Part shown: piece after piece, positions 34,079 to 47,010 of the stretch
How the letters are laid out: the number at the start of each line of letters is the position of its first letter
Numbering within the stretch: the first letter of the stretch is position 1
DNA from: Limnohabitans sp. WS1
Lineage (GTDB): Bacteria; Pseudomonadota; Gammaproteobacteria; Burkholderiales; Burkholderiaceae_C
DNA length: 64,000 nucleotides
Assembly: GCF_003063265.1 (NCBI RefSeq)
Contig: NZ_NERU01000008.1
Coordinates: 1-64,000, forward strand
Direction of reading: 5' to 3'
Program-made: the position numbers and the translations under genes
Notes under the pieces: generated by a model
Told to the model about the DNA's origin: nothing
What the model saw: only the letters and a program-made list of their open reading frames with translations
Databases searched by the model: none

Positions 34079-34795
34079 ATGTTTCATGTTCAAGGCCTTC
34101 AAAAACTGATCGTTTTCATTGCTTTGTCTCTGGGTTTGAGCACCGCATCTGCGGGGTCTTATGAGGATTTTTTCGATGCGCTCAAAGCCGACGATGTGAC
34201 CGTGGTCCGGTCCTTGTTGCAACGGGGATTTGATCCAAATACGGTGAACCCTCAGGGTGTGCCCGCGTTGATGATGGCCGTTCTGATCCCTTCCCTTCAA
34301 GTGGCTGAGTTGTTGGTGCGATCTCCGCAAATACGCGTGGAGGTGCGCAATGCAAAAGACGAAAGTGTTTTGATGCTGGCGGCCATCAAAGGCTATTTGC
34401 CCTTGGTTCAACAATTGGTGGCCAAAGATGCCGACGTGAACAAAACGGGTTGGACACCTTTGCATTACGCCGCTTCTGGAGGACACGTGGCGGTGATGTC
34501 GTTTTTGCTGGACCACAGTGCGTACATCGACGCCGAATCGCCCAATGGAACGACGCCGCTGATGATGGCCGCCAGGTATGGCAGCCCTGAAGCGGTCAAA
34601 CTGTTGATTCAGGAAGGCGCTGACCCCACCTTGTCCAATCAGTTGGGATTGACCGCCAAGGATTTTGCGGTTCAGGGTCGTCGCCAAAATTCCATCGAAT
34701 TGATGGATGCCGGTTTGGCCAGGTGGGCTGCACGTCAAAAATCCACCACTGTGCCTGTCCAGCCCAATCGCTGGCCATCAGCGTTGCCAAGATAG
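34079..34795 (+). CDS. Ankyrin-repeat protein, secreted
   Basis: This 238-residue protein has a signal peptide (VFIALSLGLSTASAG, cleaved near residue 26). Four to five ankyrin repeats follow, such as DDVTVVRSLLQRGFDPNTVN, GWTPLHYAASGGHVAVMSFL and GTTPLMMAARYGSPEAVKLL. The C-terminal tail is basic and Pro-rich. The binding partner is unknown. It starts 7 bp after tatD, and the same position is taken by an ankyrin gene in many Burkholderiales. The 243-bp gap that follows is AT-rich; I see no gene in it. Confidence 0.88.
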   Translation: MFHVQGLQKLIVFIALSLGLSTASAGSYEDFFDALKADDVTVVRSLLQRGFDPNTVNPQGVPALMMAVLIPSLQVAELLVRSPQIRVEVRNAKDESVLMLAAIKGYLPLVQQLVAKDADVNKTGWTPLHYAASGGHVAVMSFLLDHSAYIDAESPNGTTPLMMAARYGSPEAVKLLIQEGADPTLSNQLGLTAKDFAVQGRRQNSIELMDAGLARWAARQKSTTVPVQPNRWPSALPR

Positions 34796-35038
34796 TCATT
34801 CTGTGGATGTTCAATGCGTCGTTGTCATGCACATCCAACACATGCTGTTAATTTCGTACAATCAATATTATGTAAAGTTGAAGACTTGGTTTGACCAGAC
34901 TGGGTTCACCAGCTTGGTTTGATCACCTTGGAATCTACTGCACCCCATGATGTTGCCTAAAACTCTGGCTGGCATCAAAAACACTGGGGCACAAAGACCT
35001 GCCAAAGCACAAAGATCAATGCAGGACAGAGCAGTTGC

Positions 35039-37519
35039 TCAAGGTGTCAGCAACAAGCGATGAACAGCGTTACTTTTTTGTTGCAAAAGCCGGTAATTGC
35101 CTGAGGCCCAAGCGGCAGCCATGTCGCGGCTTCTTGGATCGAAAGCATGTCCAGATTGACCGGTCTGGTAGATGAAAACCGATTGATCGGCATCGGCCAG
35201 GTCATAAACCGTCCGCATCGAAGCCGCATGGCGGTTGGCAAAAGGCTCTTTCGGGTCATTGGCCCAGTATTGGCCCACGTTCACCGTGAACAGATCTCCT
35301 GCGCTTTCCGTGCGGACATCAAAAATGGCATTGAGGTACGGCACTTTGCCAAACGGTTTGTGACTGCTGATGGCTGGATGCCATGCGCCCCAGCGCCATG
35401 CACGCATGTCGGTGCCTTGCTGGTCTGCTATGCGGACCAGTGCGCGGTCAAGTGCCAAAGACACTTGTGCTGGACAGCCCGCCGCGCCACACCAAAAAGC
35501 GTCTGAGCGCTTGAGAATGCCTTCCACTGCGGCGCGAAAATGGCGTTTGCCATACAAGGCCTGAAAGCGTTCGGCTCCCAAATGGGGCACCAGCAAACCG
35601 CGTGTCAACTCATCGGCCCAAACGTTGAACACCAAGGCAGGCGCACTTTGGGCGTGCATTTGGCCATCAAAAGTGGCCAGCATTTTCAGCGCCTGATCGC
35701 CCAGCGCATGCTGAGGCTTGGCACTTAGCAATGTGGGCAACAGCGCTTTGGCACCCAAAGAGGTGACGTCGTTTTGAATGGCTTGCAGGCTTTCTCGGCT
35801 GTGCTTGGGGCTGGCGGCGAGCAGCTGCTCAATGCGCTCAAACCGCTCGGGCGTGGTCCAGTCGCCGCCTACAAAATGGGCATATCCGGGCGGCAAAATA
35901 TTCTGGTTGGCAGTGGCATGCCAGCCTTTGGCTTCGATGGCCTGGTGGCCCAATGCCGGGTTTTGCTCGGCAGGCAGCCAGCCGGTCCAATCATATTGAG
36001 GCATCCAGCCTGGCGCAGGAGCGACACCTCGGATGTCATTTTCCGGCGAGCGCGTGGGGAGTTTCCCAACAGCCTGGTAGGCCACTTCGCCCAAGGTGTC
36101 AGCCATGACCACGCTTTGCATGGGGGCATGGTTGTGAATGAAGGCTTTTTTCAACTCGGGCACGGTTTGCGCCCAATTGGTCAGCATGCCCGCTTCCACC
36201 GTCTTGTTGTCTTCGGTCAACGCTGACCAGCGCAGGCTGATGGCATAACGCTGGGCATCGATTAGGCCTTTGTATTGCGCTTGAACATCGCTGATGACAG
36301 GGCCGTGGCGCGTGCTGCGCACTTGGAGGGTCACATCGCCCTGCCCTTTGACGCGGATGGTTTCGGCGCGTTCCTCAAACGCCGCCCAGCCGGTGGGCGT
36401 GCGGTATTGGCCGGGTTGGGTTGCGTCCAGCTGTTCGAGGTACAGGTCTTGAACGTCCGGCCCCGTGTTGGTAAAGCCCCAGGCCACACCTTGGGTTCGG
36501 CCCAACACCACAAAAGGCAAACCGGGCAAAGTGGCTCCAATCACATCCAGCGCGGGGTGTTGATGACCGCCGGGCAATTCACCTGCAGGCGCTTTCAGGT
36601 GTGCAAAATACCAGATGGCCGGAGAACTCAAGGCCAAGTGAGGATCGTTGGCCAGCAGGGGTTTGCCACTGACGGTGTGGCTGCCAGGAACCACCCAATT
36701 GTTGCTGCCTTTGCCTTCCAGAATGCCGACATCGCGCACCCAGTCAGCCGACCATTGGGCCAGTGCGTTGGGCGCTGCTGTGAAAGGGAAGGCCTTGGTT
36801 TGGCCCTTGGGCGAATACACGCCCAATTGAGCGTACAGGGCAGGCAGGTCCACTGTGGTGGCCGGTTTTTCACCAGGATACGGCGGAAGGAGTTGCCAAA
36901 GTTGTTCGTGGTTGAGCACTTTCGAGGCGGATAAGCGGGCGAACTCTTGGCCCCAGTTTCCCCCCAGATCAAGGGCCATCATCAGCGCCCACCCCAGGCT
37001 GTCTTCGGGCGACCAGGCCTGTCCTTTGGGCCCGCCAGCTTGTGTACCCAGCAACTTAAATTCGGGTGAAGGCCGCACAGCACCGCTGAGCCAAGCGTTT
37101 TGGATGCCCTCGCTGTAAGCCTGCAACGCAGCTTGTGTTGCGGGCGACAAGCCCTGCAGCTGCTTTTGCGCCATGCCGATGATGCCCAAGGTGCGCATGA
37201 GCTTGTCGGTGTCCAGCGTGGCTGCACCCAGAATTTCAGACAATTCGCCACGCATCAGGCGGCGGTTGAATTCGAGCTGCCAGCCGCGCTCTTGCGCATG
37301 GACAAAGCCCAGACCGCGCCACGTATCCAGAGCACTGGCCCCTTCGATGCGGGTCACATCCGATGAATCCCGGCTGATCTTGACCGGCGCCTTCAAACCT
37401 TGAAGTTTCACCTGACCATCGAGTTTGGGCATGCTGCGCAACAGCTGCACACTGACCAGGCCCCCGGCGCTCAATGCAGCCACGAGGCCAAGCAAAGCCA
37501 AGCGTCCAAACCATTTCAT
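35039..37519 (-). CDS. Penicillin acylase family protein (Ntn hydrolase)
   Basis: This 826-residue precursor has a membrane-anchor or signal sequence at residues about 4-28. An alpha-subunit-like region follows, then the self-cleaving Ser272 at GKGSNNWVVPGSH, which becomes the N-terminal nucleophile of the beta subunit. Further family marks are LLANDPHLALSSPAIWYF, TQGVAWGFTNTGPDVQDLYLE and WHATANQNILPPGY. It should be processed into two chains in the periplasm and hydrolyse an amide such as an N-acyl homoserine lactone or beta-lactam side chain; the substrate is unknown. The ATG at 37519 has RBS AGGAGA; the longer frame was rejected. Confidence 0.92.
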   Translation of the reverse strand: MKWFGRLALLGLVAALSAGGLVSVQLLRSMPKLDGQVKLQGLKAPVKISRDSSDVTRIEGASALDTWRGLGFVHAQERGWQLEFNRRLMRGELSEILGAATLDTDKLMRTLGIIGMAQKQLQGLSPATQAALQAYSEGIQNAWLSGAVRPSPEFKLLGTQAGGPKGQAWSPEDSLGWALMMALDLGGNWGQEFARLSASKVLNHEQLWQLLPPYPGEKPATTVDLPALYAQLGVYSPKGQTKAFPFTAAPNALAQWSADWVRDVGILEGKGSNNWVVPGSHTVSGKPLLANDPHLALSSPAIWYFAHLKAPAGELPGGHQHPALDVIGATLPGLPFVVLGRTQGVAWGFTNTGPDVQDLYLEQLDATQPGQYRTPTGWAAFEERAETIRVKGQGDVTLQVRSTRHGPVISDVQAQYKGLIDAQRYAISLRWSALTEDNKTVEAGMLTNWAQTVPELKKAFIHNHAPMQSVVMADTLGEVAYQAVGKLPTRSPENDIRGVAPAPGWMPQYDWTGWLPAEQNPALGHQAIEAKGWHATANQNILPPGYAHFVGGDWTTPERFERIEQLLAASPKHSRESLQAIQNDVTSLGAKALLPTLLSAKPQHALGDQALKMLATFDGQMHAQSAPALVFNVWADELTRGLLVPHLGAERFQALYGKRHFRAAVEGILKRSDAFWCGAAGCPAQVSLALDRALVRIADQQGTDMRAWRWGAWHPAISSHKPFGKVPYLNAIFDVRTESAGDLFTVNVGQYWANDPKEPFANRHAASMRTVYDLADADQSVFIYQTGQSGHAFDPRSRDMAAAWASGNYRLLQQKSNAVHRLLLTP

Positions 37520-37606
37520 GTGAGTCTCCTGTTTTGATTGTCTTTGGCCATGGCTTTTGATGGCACCAGTGACCAAGATGAAGCCGTGGAATCTGAAAAA
37601 ACGGGC

Positions 37607-38518
37607 TTAAATGTGGCCCCAAACCATCAACGCGTCACGCCCTTCGGTGACAAGGTCAACCTTGGCACCCACGGGCAGCAACACCTTGGTCTCGACATGG
37701 CCAAAGGGCAGGCCCGTGAGCACAGGCGCTTTGATCTGGCTGCGCAGCCAGTCCACCACAGTGGCCAGCTTGAAGCCTTTGTCGTGCGCGGGCACCAGTT
37801 TGTAGTTGCTGAACTGCCCCATCAGCACCGCCTTTTGCTGGGCCAAAACGCCTGAATGCAAGAGCTGAGTGAGCATGCGCTCAACCCGGTAAGGGTGTTC
37901 GCCCACGTCTTCGAGGAACAACACGCCGCCTTGGATTGGCAGGAAATACGGCGTGCCCAGCAAAGAGGTCAGCACGGTCAGATTGCCGCCCCACAGCGGC
38001 GCGTCTTTCACCACCACGCGGCGCTCGGCCTCGGCCTTGGGCAGTTGCCAGCCCGTGCCCTCCCCTTGCTCCAGCAGCAGGTCGTCAAAGCAGGCTTGCA
38101 TGATGTCGTCGGGTTCTTGTACGGGGCCAAAGTCTTCGCCCAGAGCCGGGCCCTGCCAGCTGATGCGCCCCGTCTTGGCCAACACCGCTTGGTTGAAGGC
38201 CGTGAAATCGCTCAGGCCCACAAACTGCATGCCGCCATCAATGGCTTTGACGATCTGTTTATAGGGCAAGGCGGGCAGGATGCGCGTGAGGCCGTAGCCG
38301 CCACGCGAGATGAGGGCCACGTTGGCCCCACTGGCCGTCGCGCGGGTGATGGCCGCAATGCGTGTGGCGTCGTCGCCCGCAAAACGCATGTGGCTGGCCA
38401 GCGCCGCCTCGTCGACTTCCACCTCGTGGCCTTGGGCTTTCAGGCGCTTCACGCCCCGGCGAAAAGCCGCTTTGTCGCGCACGGCGCTGGAGGGGGAAAA
38501 AATGTAGATGTGGGCCAT
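37607..38518 (-). CDS. ldcA: LD-carboxypeptidase (muramoyltetrapeptide carboxypeptidase)
   Basis: This 303-residue S66-family serine peptidase removes the terminal D-Ala from murein tetrapeptides during recycling. Visible: VALISRGGYGLTRILPAL, where the Ser-containing turn precedes the RGGYG family motif, VGLSDFTAF, and GGNLTVLTSLLGTPYFLPIQ, with the acidic Glu in VLFLEDVGEHPYRVERML. The C-terminal His is in LTGLPFGHVETK. It may be co-transcribed with the TadA-dehalogenase gene, 71 bp upstream on the minus strand. Confidence 0.93.
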   Translation of the reverse strand: MAHIYIFSPSSAVRDKAAFRRGVKRLKAQGHEVEVDEAALASHMRFAGDDATRIAAITRATASGANVALISRGGYGLTRILPALPYKQIVKAIDGGMQFVGLSDFTAFNQAVLAKTGRISWQGPALGEDFGPVQEPDDIMQACFDDLLLEQGEGTGWQLPKAEAERRVVVKDAPLWGGNLTVLTSLLGTPYFLPIQGGVLFLEDVGEHPYRVERMLTQLLHSGVLAQQKAVLMGQFSNYKLVPAHDKGFKLATVVDWLRSQIKAPVLTGLPFGHVETKVLLPVGAKVDLVTEGRDALMVWGHI

Positions 38519-38589
38519 GTTTTTATCGTTGAGAGGGGGCCGATGTCATGCTGTGGCTTGGCTCGGCAGCCCCCTGTAAAGCGGAGGAA

Positions 38590-40580
<1,991 letters not shown>

Positions 40581-40648
40581 GGCAATGAATGTACCAAACC
40601 CGGGCAAGAGATCAGCGACTCACCCCTCACTTGGAGCCGCAAATTCCC

Positions 40649-40677
40649 TTGGCGTTTAACGTCAGGCGTTATATGAT
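40649..40677 (+). promoter_or_regulatory. higBA promoter with operator in the spacer
   Basis: The -35 TTGGCG (40649-40654) and -10 TATGAT (40672-40677) are 17 bp apart. The spacer holds the inverted repeat TAACG (40657-40661) and CGTTA (40667-40671), a natural site for HigA autorepression. A start about 7 bp after the -10 would fall at the higB ATG (40685), implying a leaderless or near-leaderless message. Confidence 0.75.
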
Positions 40678-40684
40678 GCGCGGA

Positions 40685-40963
40685 ATGATCGAATCGTTTC
40701 GCTGCAAAGACGCATCGGCCTTGTTTTCAGGCCAACCGGTTGCACGTTTCGTCAACATCCGAACCGTTGCAGAACGCAAACTGGCCATGTTGCATCGATC
40801 GGTACGGCTGGATGACTTGCGAATCCCGCCGAACAACCGGCTCGAAGCGCTCAAGGGCCATCGAACGGGTCAATACAGCATCCGCATCAATGACCAGTGG
40901 CGAATTTGCTTTCGCTTTGAAAGCGGCCATGCGTTCGATGTCGAGATCGTGGATTACCACTGA
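40685..40963 (+). CDS. higB: HigB-like mRNA interferase toxin
   Basis: This 92-residue RelE/HigB-superfamily protein begins MIESFRCKDASALFSG and has the family segments RLDDLRIPPNNRLEALKG and QYSIRINDQWRICFRFESG, ending VEIVDYH. It should cut mRNA at the ribosome. Upstream in-frame Mets (40673, 40676) exist, but the family N-terminus and promoter position favour 40685. It is the first gene of the pair, the usual toxin-first order of higBA. Confidence 0.9.
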   Translation: MIESFRCKDASALFSGQPVARFVNIRTVAERKLAMLHRSVRLDDLRIPPNNRLEALKGHRTGQYSIRINDQWRICFRFESGHAFDVEIVDYH

Positions 40964-40974
40964 AAGGAATTGCC

Positions 40975-41316
40975 ATGAAAGTTGAAGAAGCCGCCCCGAG
41001 TTACCTCGTTCCCGTGAACGGGATGCGCCCCATTCATCCCGGCGAAGTGCTGCGCGAAGAGTTTTTAGCACCCTACCAACTCACGGCACACGCCCTGTCC
41101 ATGGCGCTGCAAGTGCCCGCTCCGCGCATCAACGACATCGTGCGCGAAAAACGCGCCATCACCGTGGACACCGCGCTGCGCCTGGCCAAGTTTTTTGGCA
41201 ACAGCGCCGAATTCTGGATGGGCCTCCAAACCGACTTTGACATGGCCGTGGCTCGCCAGTCGATGCAGGATACGTTGGACAGGATTCGGGAATTTCAGCC
41301 TGCTCAAGCCAAATAA
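40975..41316 (+). CDS. higA: HigA-family antitoxin (HTH)
   Basis: This 113-residue protein has an XRE-type helix-turn-helix (HPGEVLREEFLAPYQLTAHA then VPAPRINDIVREKRAITVDT) and the HigA stretch LRLAKFFGNSAEFWMGLQ. It should bind HigB and repress the shared promoter. RBS AAAGGAA lies before the ATG. It ends just before a bidirectional terminator shared with guaA. Confidence 0.92.
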   Translation: MKVEEAAPSYLVPVNGMRPIHPGEVLREEFLAPYQLTAHALSMALQVPAPRINDIVREKRAITVDTALRLAKFFGNSAEFWMGLQTDFDMAVARQSMQDTLDRIREFQPAQAK

Positions 41317-41320
41317 AACA

Positions 41321-41345
41321 AAGGCACCCTGAGGTGCCTTTTGTT
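41321..41345. terminator. Bidirectional terminator between higA and guaA
   Basis: AAGGCACC (41321-41328) and GGTGCCTT (41333-41340) pair around CTGA. A T-run follows on the plus strand (to 41342) and A-rich sequence precedes it, giving T's on the minus strand. It ends both convergent transcripts. Confidence 0.85.
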
Positions 41346-42958
41346 CACTCCCACTCGATCGTCGCCGGTGGTTTTGAACTCACGTCGTAAGTCACCCGGT
41401 TGATACCGCGCACTTCGTTGATGATGCGGCCTGACACTTTCTTAAGCAGCGCATAAGGCAACTCAGCCCAGTCGGCAGTCATGAAGTCGCTGGTCTGCAC
41501 GGCACGCAGGGCCACAACGTAGTCGTAGGTGCGACCGTCGCCCATCACGCCCACGCTCTTCACGGGCAAGAACACGGTAAAGGCTTGGCTGGTCAGGTCG
41601 TACCAGGTCTTGCCCGATTCGTCGGTGAAGTTGCGCAGCTCTTCGATGAAGATCGCGTCCGCACGGCGCAGCAGGTCGGCGTATTCTTTTTTGACTTCGC
41701 CCAGAATGCGCACACCCAAACCTGGGCCTGGGAAGGGGTGGCGGTAAACCATCTCGCGGGGCAAGCCCAGCGCCACGCCCAGTTCACGCACTTCGTCTTT
41801 GAACAGTTCGCGCAAAGGCTCCAGCAGTTTCAGGCCCAGTTGCTCGGGCAAACCGCCCACGTTGTGGTGGCTCTTGATGGTCACGGCTTTCTTGCTCTTG
41901 GCACCGCCGGACTCGATCACGTCGGGGTAAATCGTGCCTTGGGCCAGGAACGTCGCGCCTTTGTGGCCGCCGTCGCCCGCCTTGAGTTTGGCGGCCTGCT
42001 CTTTGAACACGTCCACAAACAAGCCGCCAATGATCTTGCGCTTGGCTTCGGGCTCGCTCACGCCCGCCAACTTGCCCAGGAACAAGTCGCTGGCATCAAC
42101 GCGGATGACCTTCGCGTGCAACTTGCCCACGAACATCTCCATGACCATGTCGCCTTCATTCAGGCGCAGCAGGCCGTGGTCCACAAACACGCAGGTCAGC
42201 TTGTCGCCGATGGCGCGGTGGATCAGTGCGGCGGCTACGGAGGAATCAACGCCGCCGGACAAGCCGAGAATGACCTCTTCGTCACCGACCTGCTCGCGGA
42301 TCTTGGCGACGGCTTCTTCGATGTAGTTGCCCATGATCCAGTCGGGGCTGGCCTTGCAAATGTCCAGCACGAAACGGTTGAGCAGCGCTTGGCCCTGCAC
42401 GGTGTGCGTGACTTCGGGGTGGAACTGCACCGCGTAAAAATGGCGCGATTCATCGGCCATGCCCGCAATCGGGCAAGCAGGAGTCGAGGCCATGACCTTG
42501 AAGCCTTCGGGCATTTGGGTGACCTTGTCGCCGTGGCTCATCCAAACCTTGAGCATGCCGTGGCCTTCGGCCGTAGCAAAGTCTTCGATGCCTTTGAGCA
42601 GTTCGGTGTGGCCGTGGGCGCGGACTTCGGCGTAGCCAAATTCGCGGGTGGTGCCCGCTTCGACCTTGCCGCCCAGCTGCTCGGCCATGGTTTGCATGCC
42701 GTAGCAAATGCCCAAGACGGGGATGCCCAACTCAAAAACGGCATCCGGCGCACGGTCATCGACTTCGTACACGCTGGCGTGTGAACCCGACAAGATGATG
42801 CCTTTGAGATTGCCGTCTTGGGCATACTCCCGCACCCAGTCGCTGCTCACGTCGCAGGGGTGCACTTCGCAAAACACATGCGCTTCGCGCACACGGCGGG
42901 CAATGAGCTGGGTGACTTGCGAGCCGAAGTCGAGGATCAGGATTTTGGAGTGCTGCAT
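41345..42958 (-). CDS. guaA: GMP synthase (glutamine-hydrolysing)
   Basis: This 537-residue enzyme makes GMP from XMP. An N-terminal class I glutaminase carries nucleophile Cys in [17 protein letters not shown] and His-Glu in [12 protein letters not shown]. The ATP-pyrophosphatase loop [13 protein letters not shown] is near residue 238, and the C-terminal dimerisation domain ends [11 protein letters not shown], the highly conserved end. It lies downstream of guaB with a hairpin between, so the two may be partly co-transcribed. Confidence 0.97.
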   Translation of the reverse strand: MQHSKILILDFGSQVTQLIARRVREAHVFCEVHPCDVSSDWVREYAQDGNLKGIILSGSHASVYEVDDRAPDAVFELGIPVLGICYGMQTMAEQLGGKVEAGTTREFGYAEVRAHGHTELLKGIEDFATAEGHGMLKVWMSHGDKVTQMPEGFKVMASTPACPIAGMADESRHFYAVQFHPEVTHTVQGQALLNRFVLDICKASPDWIMGNYIEEAVAKIREQVGDEEVILGLSGGVDSSVAAALIHRAIGDKLTCVFVDHGLLRLNEGDMVMEMFVGKLHAKVIRVDASDLFLGKLAGVSEPEAKRKIIGGLFVDVFKEQAAKLKAGDGGHKGATFLAQGTIYPDVIESGGAKSKKAVTIKSHHNVGGLPEQLGLKLLEPLRELFKDEVRELGVALGLPREMVYRHPFPGPGLGVRILGEVKKEYADLLRRADAIFIEELRNFTDESGKTWYDLTSQAFTVFLPVKSVGVMGDGRTYDYVVALRAVQTSDFMTADWAELPYALLKKVSGRIINEVRGINRVTYDVSSKPPATIEWE

Positions 42959-42985
42959 GGCAGGCGTCGTTCTTTGAGAAATGAA

Positions 42986-43010
42986 AAGGCGTCTGGGGTG
43001 CAGACGCCTT
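42986..43010 (-). terminator. Hairpin after guaB, before guaA
   Basis: AAGGCGTCTG (42986-42995) and CAGACGCCTT (43001-43010) pair perfectly around a 5-nt loop. On the minus strand the stem is followed by TTTTC, so it could terminate or attenuate transcription between guaB and guaA. Confidence 0.65.
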
Positions 43011-43028
43011 GGTGATCAAGTACAGATT

Positions 43029-44501
<1,473 letters not shown>

Positions 44502-44595
44502 CTAAGGCTCCAAAAAATCGATTGTACCCGCGCGAGCCAAGGGATTTCCCTGACTGTGCGGCTGAATTCGGCGTTTTTTCGAGCCTGGGTTCAGC

Positions 44596-45504
44596 TCAGG
44601 CGTTCTGGTAATGCAGCACTTTGAGAGACTTTTCCGGGTCAATGTCGGCAAAAACCTCAGGGTTATCCAAACGCTCGACAAAGCGCAAGTTGGGCGCAGC
44701 TTGGGCAACTTGGCTGTGTAAAAACTGCGTGTCCAACTCGGGCGCGTTCAGGCACAGCAAAACATGGCCCTGTGGCTCAAGCAATTCGGGCAGGCGACGG
44801 ATCAACTTGACGTAATCCTTGGTGGCAATGAAGCTGCCCTTTTGGTAACTGGGCGGGTCGATCACGATCACACCGTAAGGCCCCATTTTTTTGATCTTCC
44901 CCCAAGTCTTGAAGATGTCATGGCCCAAAAAACGGGCTTTGGCAGGCAAGTTGTTCAAGCGATGGTTTTGCTGTCCGACAGACAACGCAGCTTGGCTCAT
45001 GTCGACATTGACCACCTGCGCTGCACCGCCTTGCAAAGCGACGACCGAAAACGCGCAAGTGTAGGCAAACAAATTCAAGATGTTTTCGTGCTTGGCGTGG
45101 TTCTTCAGCCATTCGCGCCCCTTGGCCATGTCCAAAAACAGGCCATGGTTTTGTCCACGCATCACATGCACCAAATACTGTGCATCCTGCTCTGTCACCA
45201 CATGTGTTTCAGGCACGCTGCCCGACATGAGGCGAGTTTCGGCTTGCCCTGTCGCGCGGCATTGAAAAACCCAATTCAAAGGCTGATCGGGAGCCAAGGT
45301 CTGCCAACGTTGCGCCAAGGCGTCGTGGCAGCATGCCAATTCGTGATCGCTGACCGCTTTGAAGCTGGTCAAGACCCAAACGGGTGCAAACCAGTCCAGC
45401 GTCCACTGTTCACAGTCTGGAAACAAGCCGCCACGGCCATGAAAAACGCGTTGCGCATGTGGGGTGTTGTGGCTTTGGGCAATGGCATTCAAGAGGGCTT
45501 GCAT
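44596..45504 (-). CDS. Class I SAM-dependent methyltransferase (RlmI-like)
   Basis: This 302-residue methyltransferase has SAM motif I ILNLFAYTCAFSVVALQGGA near residue 145, the NPPY-like VIVIDPPSYQKGSF near residue 215, and an N-terminal PUA-like remnant. The architecture resembles RlmI/RlmK-type 23S rRNA cytosine methyltransferases. The substrate is not certain. An upstream TTG (45516) overlapping the rnfH stop is an alternative start. It follows rnfH and ratA on the minus strand. Confidence 0.85.
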   Translation of the reverse strand: MQALLNAIAQSHNTPHAQRVFHGRGGLFPDCEQWTLDWFAPVWVLTSFKAVSDHELACCHDALAQRWQTLAPDQPLNWVFQCRATGQAETRLMSGSVPETHVVTEQDAQYLVHVMRGQNHGLFLDMAKGREWLKNHAKHENILNLFAYTCAFSVVALQGGAAQVVNVDMSQAALSVGQQNHRLNNLPAKARFLGHDIFKTWGKIKKMGPYGVIVIDPPSYQKGSFIATKDYVKLIRRLPELLEPQGHVLLCLNAPELDTQFLHSQVAQAAPNLRFVERLDNPEVFADIDPEKSLKVLHYQNA

Positions 45505-45512
45505 GTGCGCTT

Positions 45513-45881
45513 TCAATAACCCGCAGCCACGCCGCTTTTGCGGTTGGCAAACAGTCCAGTCCGACCTTTGCCTTGCCGTTTGAAGCGTTGACGTCGGGCC
45601 ACTTTGGGGTCAACTTGAAGGTCACGGTACAGCTCGATGCGGTCGCCTGCCTCAATGGTCTGATCCCAAGACACTTTTCGCCCCCATATGCCAGGCTGCA
45701 AAAAAGGCAAACGAGCCTTGGCCTCGTCGTTCAGTGAGGGTAAATTGACGGTCATCAATTGGGCCAACACCGATTGAACCGAGCAAGCAGCAGGCACGCT
45801 CAGGGGGTGCTCAATCACTTGCCGGGGCAGCAAACTCCAGCACACCAGAACTTGCACGCACGGCGCAGGTGCGTCACTCAT
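45513..45881 (-). CDS. RnfH-family protein (RatB homologue)
   Basis: This 122-residue ubiquitin-like beta-grasp protein has segments VQVLVCWSLLPRQVIEHPLS and FLQPGIWGRKVSWDQTIEAG, the latter near the end and followed by DRIELYRDLQVDPKVARRQR, which is diagnostic for UPF0125/RnfH. Its role is unclear; in E. coli the partner gene is ratA. The start at 45881 gives the family N-terminus and lies eight bases inside the ratA coding end. Confidence 0.9.
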   Translation of the reverse strand: MSDAPAPCVQVLVCWSLLPRQVIEHPLSVPAACSVQSVLAQLMTVNLPSLNDEAKARLPFLQPGIWGRKVSWDQTIEAGDRIELYRDLQVDPKVARRQRFKRQGKGRTGLFANRKSGVAAGY

Positions 45882-46314
45882 ACACCGCCTCGGCACGTTT
45901 GACAAAGGCATCGACCAAGCTGGCGGCTATCTTGTCAAAAACCGGGCCGACCAGTGCAGCCAACGTGGAGCTGGAAAAGCCGTACTGCAAATCCAGTTCG
46001 ACTTTGCAGGCTCGCTGTGTGCCATCGCCCACGGGGCTGAAACGCCAGACACCACTGAGATTGGAAAACGGCCCTTTGACCAAATTCATGCCCACAGAAC
46101 GGCCCGCCTCGTGCGTGTTGCGTGTGGTGAAACTTTGCTTGATGCCGCCCAGGCTGATGCCGACTTCGGCCAACATGCCTTGGTCATCGGTTTCGAGTAC
46201 CCGTGCTTGGTCGCACCATGGCAAAAACTCGGGGTAACGTGCCACATCGGTGACCAGGCGAAACATTTCATCGGGGCTGAACCAGATGAGGACGGACTTG
46301 TGGATATTCTTCAT
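45874..46314 (-). CDS. ratA: RatA / CoQ10-like START-domain protein
   Basis: This 146-residue protein starts [20 protein letters not shown] and has the SRPBCC/START stretch [17 protein letters not shown]. RatA was first described as a toxin that blocks 70S association, but its homologues (Coq10) bind ubiquinone, so a toxin-antitoxin role is uncertain. It is divergent from smpB, a gene order conserved across betaproteobacteria and gammaproteobacteria. The longer frame beyond 46314 overlaps smpB and was rejected. Confidence 0.91.
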   Translation of the reverse strand: MKNIHKSVLIWFSPDEMFRLVTDVARYPEFLPWCDQARVLETDDQGMLAEVGISLGGIKQSFTTRNTHEAGRSVGMNLVKGPFSNLSGVWRFSPVGDGTQRACKVELDLQYGFSSSTLAALVGPVFDKIAASLVDAFVKRAEAVYE

Positions 46315-46417
46315 ACAATGCTCGGAGTGCGTGGATTGTAGTTTTTTCATCCCGCCGATTTGCTTGCGAGCTTGCTGCAATCCCTTGCGAACGGCCTTGC
46401 GGCCCCATCTGTTGACC

Positions 46418-46912
46418 ATGGCCACACCCAAAAAGTCCCCTTCTGCCCCTGTTTTTGCCAAAATCGCCGAGAACAAAAAAGCGTCTTTTGACTATTTTTT
46501 TGAAGAGCGCTACGAGGCCGGCATGGTGCTGGAGGGCTGGGAAGTCAAGGCCATTCGCGAAGGCAAGGTGCAGCTCACAGACGGTTATGTGGTGATCCGC
46601 AATGGCGAATTGTTCATCATCGGCTGCTTGATCAACCCGCTCAAAACCGCATCCACCCACATCAACCCCGAGGCCGCACGCACGCGCAAATTGCTGCTGA
46701 ACAAGGAAGAGATCAAGCGGCTGATCGGCAAGATCGAGCAAAAAGGTTACACCCTCGTGCCGATCAATTTGCACTGGAAATCAGGCAAGGTGAAATGCGA
46801 CATCGCGCTGGCTAAGGGCAAGGCCGAGCACGACAAACGCGACACCATCAAGGACCGTGAAGGCAAGCGCGAAGTCGAACGTGCCATGAAAAGCCGCCAC
46901 CGCGACCGTTGA
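46418..46912 (+). CDS. smpB: SsrA-binding protein SmpB
   Basis: This 164-residue SmpB carries [59 protein letters not shown] and a basic C-terminal tail that inserts in the mRNA channel. With tmRNA (not in this window) it rescues stalled ribosomes. The ATG at 46418 matches the family N-terminus; an upstream frame was rejected. It is divergent from ratA. Confidence 0.96.
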   Translation: MATPKKSPSAPVFAKIAENKKASFDYFFEERYEAGMVLEGWEVKAIREGKVQLTDGYVVIRNGELFIIGCLINPLKTASTHINPEAARTRKLLLNKEEIKRLIGKIEQKGYTLVPINLHWKSGKVKCDIALAKGKAEHDKRDTIKDREGKREVERAMKSRHRDR

Positions 46913-47010
46913 GACTCGCATCCCAAGATTTTGCTTGACGGTCTGAGGCTTGAGCCCCGAAACAGGGGCCATGCACAAATTGTCGGGGCTGAAAGCACCG
47001 ACCTGCAAAA

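Noticed and set aside
45513..46314. ratA-rnfH as a toxin-antitoxin system
   Set aside because: The toxin claim for RatA is doubtful because homologues bind ubiquinone, and the pair is conserved in core genomes. I annotated it as RatA/RnfH without calling a toxin module.
46913..47010. tmRNA gene or terminator next to smpB
   Set aside because: The gap is under 100 bp, too short for tmRNA. It holds only a short GCCCC/GGGGC stem around 46952-46967, too weak to call.
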